Below are positions 29,620-38,318 of a DNA stretch of 64,000 bases, piece by piece; position 1 is the stretch's first letter; every line of letters begins with the position of its first letter. The DNA comes from Marinicella marina (GTDB lineage: Bacteria > Pseudomonadota > Gammaproteobacteria > Xanthomonadales > Marinicellaceae): positions 1 to 64,000 of the forward strand of contig NZ_JASJNC010000010.1 in the NCBI RefSeq assembly GCF_030065545.1, in the 5' to 3' direction. Below the pieces are notes generated by a model. That model worked only from the letters and a program-made list of their open reading frames with translations. It had not been told where the DNA came from and made no database searches. The translations under genes were made by a program, and so were the position numbers.

Positions 29620-29817
29620 GGTTGACGCTTCTATTTATTTTTAGGGGTAGGAATTCAATGTTTTTACATCCTACAACAATCGCCTATCTATGTAAAACAT
29701 GGTTGGCGCAAATCAATCACTTCTTCAAATGGGAATTAATTTTATATTTTTTGGCACTGTCGCATTTTTTTTTCGTATCTATAAGTAAGCCAATTTAAAA
29801 AAAGGAAAGTATATGCA

Positions 29818-30078
29818 ATGTTAAATGTAAATGACAAACGTAAGAAAGTAATGATATTGATTTTAGGTATGACTTTTAGTTCTGCTTTTGCTCAATATGA
29901 AATAACCAAAAACACCATCAACAGTGGCGGGGGAACCTTAGAAAACGGTGCTTACCAATTGAATGGGAGCATTGCCCAGGTTGATGCCACGGTGCAGATG
30001 ACCGAGGATGAATATGCACTCAATGGTGGTTTTTGGCAACAAAATAACGATTTAATTTTTAGGAGTGGGTTTGAATAA
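29818..30078 (+). CDS. Small secreted protein with IFxxGFE tail
   Basis: The 86-residue protein has a signal peptide (VMILILGMTFSSAFAQ), then the pattern ITKNTINSGGGTLENGAYQLNG, GSIAQVDATVQM and YALNGGFWQ. This beta-rich pattern recurs in many secreted bacterial proteins of unknown role. It ends NDLIFRSGFE, a tail shared with two larger secreted proteins in this window. The SD sequence AAGGAAAG precedes the ATG at 29818. The gene lies 15 bases before the next one and is probably cotranscribed with it. Confidence 0.8.
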   Translation: MLNVNDKRKKVMILILGMTFSSAFAQYEITKNTINSGGGTLENGAYQLNGSIAQVDATVQMTEDEYALNGGFWQQNNDLIFRSGFE

Positions 30079-30093
30079 ACCCTGGAGAACAAG

Positions 30094-31359
30094 ATGAGAA
30101 AATACCTTAATTTATTTTTATTAACTGGTTTAATGAGCTTAGTTACGACTGCAGCACTTGCTCAGGTGGATAGTTCTTTTACTTACCAAGGTGAACTGCA
30201 AGAAAATGGCACCCCTGCCAACGGCATGTATGATTTTCGTTTTACCTTGAGGGATGGTAATGGTCAGCCTTTTGGTAACATTTCTGAACACCTTGATAGA
30301 GAGGTGATTGATGGCTTGTTTAGGTTAAATGTGGACTTTGATATCGACGCTTTTGATGGATTTGAAGATGTCGCTATTGACGTTGAGGTTCGTTCATCAT
30401 CAGGTGGTGCTTATACTTTGATGGGGTCACAAACCATTCAATCTGTGCCTTTGGCCACCAACTTAACCAACGGTGATGCCATGACTGGTGAAGTCTTAAC
30501 TTTTAATGGCTTTCAATGGGTGCCTATGGCGCCAGCTGGTGGCACCAGTTCACCTTGGACAATCTCAGGTTCCACGATTTCATACAGTGGAGATGTTGGT
30601 ATTGGGACAACCAGCCCCACAGCATCATTACATATAGATACGGATGATTCATTGGCAACTGTTTTCGATGGTGGCAATAACATGTATGTTGGATTCAGGG
30701 AAAATGGAGCTGTTCGTGGTTATGTAGGTTCTTTTGTCAGCGGTGCTGGTGTCAATGATGAAGACTTTGAAATAGGTACCAATGGTGGTAATGCTGTTGG
30801 AAATTTACTTTTCACGATACAAAATGATCCCAAAATGGCGGTAACAAACTCCGGTCTCGTGGGAATTGGCACGACTTCACCTGCGGCTGACTTAATGATT
30901 GAAGGTACTGATGACGGTGATGTTTTTCGTGTTCGTGTTAATTCATCATCCAAATTGACAGTGGATGCCAATGGCGGCACAGCAGTCGGTGGATTTGTTA
31001 CACCTCCTACCAATGGTTTACATGTCACTGGTGATGTCAAACAATCAGCGACCGGTAACGGCATGGTGAAATACATGCTCAGGGCCAACTGCACTTCAAC
31101 TGGTCCCAGTATTGCTCAGTCATACAACGGCATCAACAATGCTGCCATCACCATCTCAGCAGGCGGTTCCCCTGGTGAGTGTTTGATTGATTTTCCGACC
31201 AGCATCAGTGATCGCTTTTGGCAATTCAGCGTTTTGGGTACAGGTGAGCGGGGTGTTAATTGCACCCAGGGATCCAGTTCTGATGTGCTGCGCTGTACCC
31301 GTTATAACACCACCACTGGTTCAGAGATTGGCGGTGCGATTATGTTAACGATTTACTGA
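30094..31359 (+). CDS. Secreted fibre-like protein with GIGTTSP repeats
   Basis: The 421-residue protein has a signal peptide (LFLLTGLMSLVTTAALAQ). An N-terminal beta domain, SSFTYQGELQENGTPANGMY with DFRFTLRD, is common in large bacterial surface proteins. Two copies of a tail-fibre-like motif follow (DVGIGTTSPTASLHI at about 168-182, LVGIGTTSPAADLMIEG near 255). This resembles phage tail-fibre and trimeric surface fibre stalks, but the usual S74 chaperone domain is absent and the C-terminus is a different Cys-containing beta domain. It lacks the IFxxGFE tail. Function is unknown, with a surface or extracellular location inferred. Confidence 0.75.
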   Translation: MRKYLNLFLLTGLMSLVTTAALAQVDSSFTYQGELQENGTPANGMYDFRFTLRDGNGQPFGNISEHLDREVIDGLFRLNVDFDIDAFDGFEDVAIDVEVRSSSGGAYTLMGSQTIQSVPLATNLTNGDAMTGEVLTFNGFQWVPMAPAGGTSSPWTISGSTISYSGDVGIGTTSPTASLHIDTDDSLATVFDGGNNMYVGFRENGAVRGYVGSFVSGAGVNDEDFEIGTNGGNAVGNLLFTIQNDPKMAVTNSGLVGIGTTSPAADLMIEGTDDGDVFRVRVNSSSKLTVDANGGTAVGGFVTPPTNGLHVTGDVKQSATGNGMVKYMLRANCTSTGPSIAQSYNGINNAAITISAGGSPGECLIDFPTSISDRFWQFSVLGTGERGVNCTQGSSSDVLRCTRYNTTTGSEIGGAIMLTIY

Positions 31360-31370
31360 TTCACCCCTAT

Positions 31371-31404
31371 AAAAAACCAGTCCCGTTTGGGACTGGTTTT
31401 TTTT
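31371..31404 (+). terminator. Rho-independent terminator after the fibre-like gene
   Basis: A perfect stem ACCAGTCCC / GGGACTGGT with a 4-base loop (GTTT) is flanked by an A6 run and a T8 run. It closes the two-gene secreted-protein operon and can also act on the convergent transcript from the right. Confidence 0.95.
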
Positions 31405-31442
31405 CGCAGGTAACAACCTAATTACAGCATGGTTGTTTACAG

Positions 31443-32429
31443 TCATTTATCTCGGTCATGAGGTAAATCAAAATCTAATTCAGGGCCGTGTGGCACCAGA
31501 GCTGTAGGATTGATGGTTTCATGACTCATATAATAGTGTTTCTTGATGTGCCTGATATTGACGGTTTCAGCCACCCCTTTAATTTGATACAGCTCACGCA
31601 TGTAGCCGCTGATATTGGGGTAGTCTGCGATGCGCTTGAGGTTACATTTAAAATGTCCCACATAAACTGCATCAAAACGCACCAAAGTGGTAAATAAACG
31701 CCAATCCGCTTCAGTGATTTGATCACCGGTTAAATACCGCTTGTGCTTCAGCAAACCCTCGACCCAATCCAAAGCGATGAACAGGCTGACCACATTCTCT
31801 TGATAAACTTGTTGTTTGGTGGCAAAGCCTGCTTTGTAAACACCATTATTGATGTCGTTATAAACCCGTTCATTGATGGCATCAATATCAGCATGGAGTG
31901 CCTCTGGATAATAATCGTCATGATTGTCTGTGAGGTCATTAAAAGCACTGTTGAACATGCGAATGATGTCGGCAGACTCATTACTGACTATGGTTTGTTG
32001 CTGTTTGTCCCACAAAACAGGCACCGTCACACGACCGGTGTATGTGTCATTGGCTGTGGTGTAAACTTGGTGCATCAAATCACGCTGGTTGAGCTTGTCA
32101 CCAATCAAATCCTCATCCTCGGCATCACTGACCTGAAAAGTCCAACCGTTCTCCTGCATCAAGTAATCAACCACTGACACATCAATCAAATCTTCAAGAC
32201 CTTTCAGTTTTCTGAAAATCAAAGTGCGGTGGGCCCAAGGACATGCCAGCGATACATACAAATGATAGCGACCGGCTGCAGCCTTGAAACCGGCATCACC
32301 GGTGGGGCCGGCACTGCCATCAGCAGTCACAAAATGTCTAAATTTCGATGTTTCTCTTTTGAATTTGCCGCCATTGGCATCGGTGTCATACCATTGGTCT
32401 TGCCACTTTCCATCGACTAATAATCCCAT
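31443..32429 (-). CDS. yqjG: Glutathionyl-hydroquinone reductase (YqjG/ECM4 family)
   Basis: The 328-residue xi-class glutathione transferase has the catalytic cysteine in YHLYVSLACPWAHRTLIFRK (the CPWA motif). Further family blocks are TVPVLWDKQQQTIVSNESAD and FNDLTDNHDDYYPEALHADI, with VYKAGFATKQQVY. These enzymes reduce glutathionyl-hydroquinones. Length is normal (about 320-330). It is the last gene of a DoxX-pirin-reductase operon divergent from a LysR regulator, a quinone/electrophile stress set. Confidence 0.94.
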   Translation of the reverse strand: MGLLVDGKWQDQWYDTDANGGKFKRETSKFRHFVTADGSAGPTGDAGFKAAAGRYHLYVSLACPWAHRTLIFRKLKGLEDLIDVSVVDYLMQENGWTFQVSDAEDEDLIGDKLNQRDLMHQVYTTANDTYTGRVTVPVLWDKQQQTIVSNESADIIRMFNSAFNDLTDNHDDYYPEALHADIDAINERVYNDINNGVYKAGFATKQQVYQENVVSLFIALDWVEGLLKHKRYLTGDQITEADWRLFTTLVRFDAVYVGHFKCNLKRIADYPNISGYMRELYQIKGVAETVNIRHIKKHYYMSHETINPTALVPHGPELDFDLPHDRDK

Positions 32430-32458
32430 TTTATACTCCTAAATTAAAATCATTGAAT

Positions 32459-33298
32459 TCATGCGAAATTACCCGCTTGGTAATCGGCGTAGGCTTGCTG
32501 CAATTGCTCTCTGGTGTTCATCACAAACGGTCCAGCGCGCTCAACCGGTTCATCCAAGGGGTGGCCGGAAACCACAATAAAACTGGCATCGTCTGTGGCT
32601 TGTATCATCAGCTCATCACCGGGAGTCAAAATAGCCAAATAGCCGGCATTCAGTTCCTGCTGGTCAGCCAACTGAATCTGTCCTTCATAAACATAAACAA
32701 AGGCATTGTGTGCGGCATCGATGTGTTCATTGAGCTGTGCTTCAGCCGGCATACTGACATCCCAATAATTTGGGTACACGTAATTGTTTTCGATGATACC
32801 GGTGGTACCTTGTTTGGTTTTGCCGGCTATCACTTTTATTGTTGTGCCATTGTCATGCGCTTCTACGGGTATCTCTGCCGCGGTATTTTCTTGGTATTTC
32901 GGTGCAGTCATTTTGGCTTCCTTAGGCAGATTAACCCACAGTTGAAAGCCAGAGAGTATGCCTTTGGTTTGCTCTGGCATTTCTGAGTGAATGATGCCTT
33001 TACCTGCGGTCATCCATTGGATGCCACCATCCTCAATCACTCCGTTATTCCCGACACTGTCTTGGTGCCTCATTTTACCTTTGAGCATGTATGTCACGGT
33101 CTCAAATCCCCGGTGCGGATGAGCTGGAAACCCAGCAATGTAATCATCAGCTTGGTCAGAGCCAAAATGATCCAGTAATAAAAAAGGATCTAAATCAGGT
33201 AATTGATGGTTGCCTATGATGCGAGTGAGTTTTACGCCCGCCCCATCAGAGGCCGGCAGGCCTCGATGGATTTTTTTGATTTGGTTGTAGGTAGTCAT
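32459..33298 (-). CDS. Pirin family protein
   Basis: The 279-residue bicupin has the pirin metal site: FPAHPHRGFETVTYML (two His) and AGKGIIHSEMPE (His and Glu). Some bacterial pirins act as quercetinases or redox-sensitive regulators. The C-terminal cupin and the DEPVERAGPFVMNTREQ block are intact. It overlaps the DoxX gene by 4 bases (ATGA) and precedes yqjG by 29 bases. Confidence 0.95.
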   Translation of the reverse strand: MTTYNQIKKIHRGLPASDGAGVKLTRIIGNHQLPDLDPFLLLDHFGSDQADDYIAGFPAHPHRGFETVTYMLKGKMRHQDSVGNNGVIEDGGIQWMTAGKGIIHSEMPEQTKGILSGFQLWVNLPKEAKMTAPKYQENTAAEIPVEAHDNGTTIKVIAGKTKQGTTGIIENNYVYPNYWDVSMPAEAQLNEHIDAAHNAFVYVYEGQIQLADQQELNAGYLAILTPGDELMIQATDDASFIVVSGHPLDEPVERAGPFVMNTREQLQQAYADYQAGNFA

Positions 33299-33681
33299 TG
33301 TTTACTCCTGTTGTCTATGGCCATTGCACCAGGTCCAAAAGCGACCAGAAAAAGAAAGCCGCCCGCTATGGCTATGTTCTTCATAAAACTGATTGACTGC
33401 ATTTGGTCATTGAAATCAAAGTGAAAGAATATGGCTGATAAAACGCTGAAACCAGCCATCAAAAATGCCACTGTTCTGGTTTTGAAACCCAATATGATAG
33501 CTATCGCACCGGCAATTTCCGTGAAAATAACCAGCGGTAATAATATACTGGGAACGCCCATGGCTTGCATGTAGCCTGCAGTACCTTCATAGGCAGTGAT
33601 CTTATTGATGCCTGCCATTAAGAAAATGATACTGATAAAAATTCGACCCACCAAAGGGCTTAACTGTTGTAATTGATTCAT
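33295..33681 (-). CDS. DoxX family membrane protein
   Basis: The 128-residue protein has four membrane helices and the DoxX pattern LVGRIFISIIFLMAGINKI, then GYMQAMGVP and FTEIAGAIAIILGFKTR. The frame extends to 33714. ATG 33681 is chosen because AGGA lies just upstream and the protein then starts MNQLQQLSPLVGR like its relatives. It is the first gene of the operon with pirin and glutathionyl-hydroquinone reductase. DoxX proteins of this type accompany oxidative or quinone stress genes. Confidence 0.9.
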   Translation of the reverse strand: MNQLQQLSPLVGRIFISIIFLMAGINKITAYEGTAGYMQAMGVPSILLPLVIFTEIAGAIAIILGFKTRTVAFLMAGFSVLSAIFFHFDFNDQMQSISFMKNIAIAGGFLFLVAFGPGAMAIDNRSKQ

Positions 33682-33758
33682 GGTTTTTCCTATTAAAAAA
33701 AATGATATGGCCATTGTATGGTTTATGTTTTAATTTAAAAACAGTCGTTCTCAAAACA

Positions 33759-33783
33759 CATTGTTCAGTAAATAAGAACAATG
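33759..33783. promoter_or_regulatory. Probable LysR-type operator (T-N11-A inverted repeat)
   Basis: CATTGTTC (33759-33766) and GAACAATG (33776-33783) form a perfect 8-bp inverted repeat with a 9-base spacer. T33765 and A33777 give the T-N11-A core of LysR boxes. It lies between the divergent doxX operon and the lysR-type gene, 13 bases before the regulator's start. It is probably the regulator's binding and autoregulatory site. Confidence 0.7.
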
Positions 33784-33796
33784 TTATGATGCAGTT

Positions 33797-34696
33797 ATGC
33801 AAAATATCGAAGATTTGAATACATTTATCAGGATTGTAGAGGCAGGCAGTATTTCCGCAGCAGCAGAACAACTTAATACAGTAAAATCAGCTGTCAGTCA
33901 GAGGCTAAGCCGTTTAGAGAGCAGGTTAGGTGTGCAATTAATCCAACGCACTACACGCACACAATCGCTCACCGATGCAGGCCATCAGTATTATCACTCC
34001 GCCATCGAAATAGTAGAAAAAATGGCGGCAGCCGAGGCAGGTGTAAAGAATCAAAACCAAGCGCTGGCAGGAAGAATCAAATTGGCGGTGCCGCAGTCAT
34101 TTGGTTTGATGCATATGAGCCAGCCATTGAGGTTTTTCAATCAGCAACATCCTGAGGTGGTACTGAATGTTGACTTCAATGACCGTCAGGTGGATTTATT
34201 GCATGAAGGTTTTGATTTGGCAGTGCGGGTGTCGCAATTGGTCGACTCAAACCTGGTGGCGAAGAAAATTGCACAAACTCACATGATTTTGTGTGCCAGT
34301 GAAAAATACTTGCAACGCCATGGCAGACCAAAAACACCCAATGACTTAAGGCAAGGACATTACAAGCTCAAATACGCCCAGGCCAAAAATAACTGGGAGT
34401 TCAAAGACCAGCAAGGTAAAACCCACTTAATTAACTTACCCACTGCCATGATTGCAAATAACGGTGAGTTCATGTGTGATGCAGCAATAGATGGACAAGG
34501 TTTGGTGCTGTTGCCTGATTTTATTTGTAGTGCTGCGATTCATCGCGGTCAATTGGTTCGATTGTTGCCTGATTACATTTGTCAAAATCCACTCAACATA
34601 TATGCCATTTACCCGCCCAACAAGCACCTTCCCCGAAGAGTCAGATTGCTGATTGAGTTTTTGGCAAATTATTTTGCTGGTTATGAATTTTTATAA
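33797..34696 (+). CDS. LysR-family transcriptional regulator
   Basis: The 299-residue protein has an N-terminal winged HTH (LNTFIRIVEAGSISAAAEQL, then VKSAVSQRLSRLESRLGVQL and QRTTRTQSLTDAG) and a C-terminal LysR substrate domain starting LAGRIKLAVPQSFGLMHM. Length and architecture are complete. It is divergent from DoxX-pirin-yqjG, with a T-N11-A palindrome between. It probably controls that operon in response to a quinone-like or electrophilic signal. The effector is inferred. Confidence 0.95.
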   Translation: MQNIEDLNTFIRIVEAGSISAAAEQLNTVKSAVSQRLSRLESRLGVQLIQRTTRTQSLTDAGHQYYHSAIEIVEKMAAAEAGVKNQNQALAGRIKLAVPQSFGLMHMSQPLRFFNQQHPEVVLNVDFNDRQVDLLHEGFDLAVRVSQLVDSNLVAKKIAQTHMILCASEKYLQRHGRPKTPNDLRQGHYKLKYAQAKNNWEFKDQQGKTHLINLPTAMIANNGEFMCDAAIDGQGLVLLPDFICSAAIHRGQLVRLLPDYICQNPLNIYAIYPPNKHLPRRVRLLIEFLANYFAGYEFL

Positions 34697-35007
34697 TGAA
34701 ATGAGTTATGAGATAGGCAAGTAAATATCAGTGACTAGTTGATTTTCTTGGACTTGGGGAAATAAGTTTCTGTAATGAAAGAAACAGGGGAAGTCACGCA
34801 ATTCAATAATGCCACAGCAGTTTGTAATAACACAAAAATAAATATATTTTTACTGAGTGCTTTTTATTGATCAAAACCATGGGTTTAAATTTTTGATTAT
34901 GTTGTTCAAATAGACCGTTTGTCGCTTATTCAGAATCAGTGCTAAGCGGGCTTGTACATAAAATTGAATCTAGTTAAACTGGCTGTTCAAAATTCAATCG
35001 AGCCATC
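34697..35007. other. AT-rich intergenic region before the rhomboid gene
   Basis: These 311 bases hold no recognisable gene. A nested stem (GACTT ... AAGTC around GTTTCT-N8-AGAAAC, about 34752-34797) is visible but short and without a T-run. The remainder presumably contains the rhomboid promoter, but no confident -10/-35 pair was found. Confidence 0.35.
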
Positions 35008-35619
35008 ATGGAAATTAATCAGACCATCATCATTATTATTGTCACATGCGTGATTTCTTACATGGCATGGCAAAACCGCCAGATTATGGAACGCTTGATA
35101 TTCTGGTCACCCGCGATCAAAGAAGGACAGGTTGAACGCTTTGTCACCCATGGGTTTATCCATGCTGATGGCATGCATTTGTTGTTCAACATGTTTACTT
35201 TTTACTTTTTTGGTGGTTATTTAGAAGGCTTTTACCGGCAGTATTTTGGTGGTGCTGGATTTGTGATTTTTTATTTGGGCGCCATTGTGGTGGCCATGTT
35301 ACCGTCTTATTTTCAGCATAAAAATGACCGCAACTACATGAGCTTGGGGGCATCGGGTGCGGTTTCTGCGGTGTTGTTTGCTTTTATTCTTTTCGCGCCG
35401 TGGGAATTGCTGTATTTATTTGCCGCCATACCGATTCCGGCGATTGTCTTCGCTGTGGCTTATGTTTGGTACAGCATTTGGGCCGGTAAACAAAATAACG
35501 ATAACATCAACCACTCGGCGCATTTATATGGTGCCTTGTATGGTGTCATAGTGACTTTAATATTAGAGCCCAGATTGATCCAAGTGTTTTTCAGCCAGCT
35601 GTTTAATCCGACATTTTGA
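35008..35619 (+). CDS. Rhomboid-family intramembrane serine protease
   Basis: The 203-residue protein has six membrane segments. Rhomboid landmarks are HGFIHADGMHLLFNMFTFY (the H-xxx-H-xx-N-type L2/H2 motif), SLGASGAVSAVLFAFIL (catalytic GxSG serine) and NHSAHLYGALYG (catalytic His). All catalytic residues are intact. It cleaves membrane-anchored substrates within the bilayer, and substrates are unknown. It is monocistronic and convergent with deoB. No obvious GlyGly-CTERM substrate is seen in the window. Confidence 0.92.
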   Translation: MEINQTIIIIIVTCVISYMAWQNRQIMERLIFWSPAIKEGQVERFVTHGFIHADGMHLLFNMFTFYFFGGYLEGFYRQYFGGAGFVIFYLGAIVVAMLPSYFQHKNDRNYMSLGASGAVSAVLFAFILFAPWELLYLFAAIPIPAIVFAVAYVWYSIWAGKQNNDNINHSAHLYGALYGVIVTLILEPRLIQVFFSQLFNPTF

Positions 35620-35637
35620 AACACAAGAAGAGAAAAC

Positions 35638-36861
35638 TTAATTGATTTTGATGGCTTGACCATGTTTAAGGGCTGCAAGGCCGAAATGACTGGCTAAAGT
35701 TTGTCCCATATCAGCAAAGGACTGCCTGGCTCCCACCAGTTGTGCTTTGACGCTGGGGCCAAAAAATAGCACCGGTACATGCTCACGGGTGTGGTCAGAA
35801 CCTGGAAAAGTCGGGTCACAGCCATGATCAGCAGTAATCAAGGCGACATCATCGCCTTGCATCATTTGTTCTAACTCGGGCAGTCTGGCATCAAAAGCTT
35901 CCAGCGCTTTGGCATAACCAATCACATCACGGCGGTGACCAAAATGACTGTCAAAATCGACAAAGTTAACGAACACCAGCGTGTTATCTTCTGCAGTTTT
36001 TAAACAGTCCAACATGGCATCGAACAATGCCATGTTGTCATTGCCTTTGACACATTGGGTGATGCCTCTACCAGCGAAAATATCAGCAATCTTACCGACC
36101 GATACCACTTCACCACCGGCTGCTTTTAAAGCATCCAACAAAGTGGTATCTATGGGAGGTGTGGTCAGGTCTTTGCGATTCGACGTGCGTTGAAATGTGG
36201 TTGCAGTCTCGCCAACGAATGGTCTGGCAATGACTCGTGTGATGTTCAGTTCATTAACCAATTCTTTGGCAATGGCAGAGATTTCTAACAAACGCTGCAG
36301 TCCAAAATGTCTTTCATGTGCAGCAATTTGAAACACCGAATCGGCAGAGGTGTAACAAATGGGTTTACCAGTTTTGATGTGTTCCTCGCCGAGGCTTTTT
36401 ATGATTTCAGTACCTGATGCGTGACAATTACCCAAAATACCGGGTAAATCAGCTTGTTCTATAAACTGGGCAATTAATTCAGCGGGAAAACAAGGCTGAG
36501 TTTTCGGGAAAGTGCCCCATTTAAATGGCACCGGTACTCCAGCCATTTCCCAATGGCCGCTGGGTGTGTCTTTGTCTTTAGATTGTTCGATGGCAAAACC
36601 GTAACTGGCCTTTATCAGCTGTGGTTCATTAACGCCTTGCAATGCTTCACCTGAACTGGCTGTTTGTGCAGCGCCAAGCCCTAAACGCATCAGATTGGGG
36701 ATTTTTAACGGGCCTTGCCTGTCCACATTATCAGCCAAACCGGCTGCACACTGAGTCGCAATACTGCCTAAGGTGTTGGCTGCCTCATCACCATACATGT
36801 GTGCATCTTCACTGGCTCCAATACCCAATGAGTCCATGACTAAAATAATCGCTCTTTTCAT
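35638..36861 (-). CDS. deoB: Phosphopentomutase
   Basis: The 407-residue metalloenzyme interconverts ribose/deoxyribose 1-phosphate and 5-phosphate in nucleoside catabolism. Family signatures are ILVMDSLGIGASEDAHMYGD (first metal Asp), KDTPSGHWEM (phosphorylated Thr region) and FVNFVDFDSHFGHRRDV, with ALITADHGCDPTFPGSDHTR. All metal ligands are visible and length is normal. No deoA, deoC or deoD is adjacent. The upstream EEP-family gene ends 3 bases before its start, so the two are probably cotranscribed. Confidence 0.96.
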   Translation of the reverse strand: MKRAIILVMDSLGIGASEDAHMYGDEAANTLGSIATQCAAGLADNVDRQGPLKIPNLMRLGLGAAQTASSGEALQGVNEPQLIKASYGFAIEQSKDKDTPSGHWEMAGVPVPFKWGTFPKTQPCFPAELIAQFIEQADLPGILGNCHASGTEIIKSLGEEHIKTGKPICYTSADSVFQIAAHERHFGLQRLLEISAIAKELVNELNITRVIARPFVGETATTFQRTSNRKDLTTPPIDTTLLDALKAAGGEVVSVGKIADIFAGRGITQCVKGNDNMALFDAMLDCLKTAEDNTLVFVNFVDFDSHFGHRRDVIGYAKALEAFDARLPELEQMMQGDDVALITADHGCDPTFPGSDHTREHVPVLFFGPSVKAQLVGARQSFADMGQTLASHFGLAALKHGQAIKIN

Positions 36862-36864
36862 GTT

Positions 36865-37623
36865 TTATACATCCACCTCAAAACGGGCGAATACCGGTAA
36901 ATGATCGCTGGCTACTTTAGCAATTCGCATTTTGGTGCTGCCCACGTCCGTGCATTGCAATCTACCGCGGTAGTAAATGCGGTCAAGGCCGCCCCTTGGG
37001 GCAAAAGAGGGGTAGGTCTTCAGTGCAATCTCAGCGCCCCTGAATGAGGTTCTGTCGGTGGCACATTGAAAATCCTTACCGATGATGAACAGCGCCCTCA
37101 ACATGGAGCGCCAATCATTGAAATCGCCACCAACAATACAGTTATGTTTGTTTTTGATGGCTGCAAATTCAACTGATTTAAACAGAATGCCAGCTTGTTT
37201 CTCACGTTCTCGAGCAGACAGACCAAGGTGCAAATTGAACAGCTCTAATTCATTTTTCTTGCCGCATTCATGGTTCAGTTTTATGGTGGTGTGTTGGCAG
37301 CCCCTTTTCTTTTTATCGGCAACAGTCAAATCGATGTTGTTCTGTCTGATGATGGGTAATCGACTGAGGGTGGCATTACCGTATCGTCCTTTTTTTAGGG
37401 TTACATTGTGACTTAAGGCAAAATAAGGGTAACCACATGATTCTGCCAATACTTTAGCTAAATTCAATTCATTAGAGCGCGGCACCCCCTCATCAACTTC
37501 TTGTAAAAGCACAATGTCAGCATCAAAGTTATTCAGAATGTCGATGATGCGCTCTGGGGCAAATTTCCGATCGATGCCGATGGCGCGGTGAATGTTGTAG
37601 GTGACTACCTTGATCTGCTGCAA
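36865..37623 (-). CDS. Endonuclease/exonuclease/phosphatase family hydrolase
   Basis: The 252-residue protein has the EEP fold. Motifs are KVVTYNIHRAIGIDRKF, IVLLQEVDEG (metal-binding Glu), FNLHLGLSAREREKQ, NCIVGGDFNDWRS (D-x-N) and the final ASDHLPVFARFEV (SDH). This is the subgroup close to YbhP-like hydrolases. The substrate could be a nucleic acid or a phospholipid headgroup and cannot be decided here. No signal peptide is seen. Confidence 0.88.
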   Translation of the reverse strand: MQQIKVVTYNIHRAIGIDRKFAPERIIDILNNFDADIVLLQEVDEGVPRSNELNLAKVLAESCGYPYFALSHNVTLKKGRYGNATLSRLPIIRQNNIDLTVADKKKRGCQHTTIKLNHECGKKNELELFNLHLGLSAREREKQAGILFKSVEFAAIKNKHNCIVGGDFNDWRSMLRALFIIGKDFQCATDRTSFRGAEIALKTYPSFAPRGGLDRIYYRGRLQCTDVGSTKMRIAKVASDHLPVFARFEVDV

Positions 37624-37743
37624 AAGTAAGCGATAAGTTCTAAAGTTACAATTTTACCTCAAATCAGGCAATCATGTTGTTGACTTAGCTGAATTTTATA
37701 TCAATCCAAGAATCAATCATTCACAAGCCGGCTGGTAACAGTA

Positions 37744-38184
37744 TTATTCTTTTAAACGCACAACCAAAACATCGCAGCCACAGCCATGAATAACGCCACT
37801 GGCAGTGGAGCCAAGCAATAAGCCAAGACCATGACGACCGTGCGAACCAATAATGATGGCATCACAACTGTTCTCCTCAGCATGGTCTTTGATGGCGGTT
37901 GCGGTACTGCCGCTGAGAATCTTAAATGCATCGGCTTGTAAATCATGTTTCTCAGTCAAAGCTTTGAGGTGGTTGATGGCTGATTGTTTAACTTGGGATT
38001 CTATTTGGCTGGTGTCTAACACCACTGGCGCATAGGGTGCGGTGGGAAGAGCACACATAATCTCCATCACATGGACCAAGGTAATGTTATTTTTATCGAC
38101 GGTTATGGCAATGGCTTTTTCAATCAAATCACTGGATTCAACACAAGGGTCAATGGCAACGATGGTTTTTTGGTAGAGCGACAT
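37744..38184 (-). CDS. Universal stress protein (UspA family)
   Basis: The 146-residue single Usp domain begins YQKTIVAIDPCVESSDLIEKA. It ends with the ATP-binding motif IIGSHGRHGLGLLLGSTASG, in the form G-x2-G-x9-G-S. This suggests an ATP-binding Usp. It is monocistronic, divergent from dgt. Confidence 0.93.
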   Translation of the reverse strand: MSLYQKTIVAIDPCVESSDLIEKAIAITVDKNNITLVHVMEIMCALPTAPYAPVVLDTSQIESQVKQSAINHLKALTEKHDLQADAFKILSGSTATAIKDHAEENSCDAIIIGSHGRHGLGLLLGSTASGVIHGCGCDVLVVRLKE

Positions 38185-38318
38185 AATTGTTCCAAATATC
38201 AGTTATGTACATTCTAGCATCTGCTGCTGTTGTTATTTTTGATTGAAGTCAATCTTATGCCCGATGAGGGCCAACAAAAGTTGCCTTAGATGGTTGGTGG
38301 ATGTATTAAAATAAACAC

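Noticed and set aside
34752-34797. Nested stem that might be a small RNA or terminator after the LysR gene
   Set aside because: The arms are only 5-6 bp with large internal loops and no T-run, which is not enough to call a feature.
35008-35619. Rhomboid protease as a rhombosortase acting on the IFxxGFE tails
   Set aside because: Rhombosortase substrates have GlyGly-CTERM tails with a membrane helix. The tails here have neither, and the gene is not adjacent to them.
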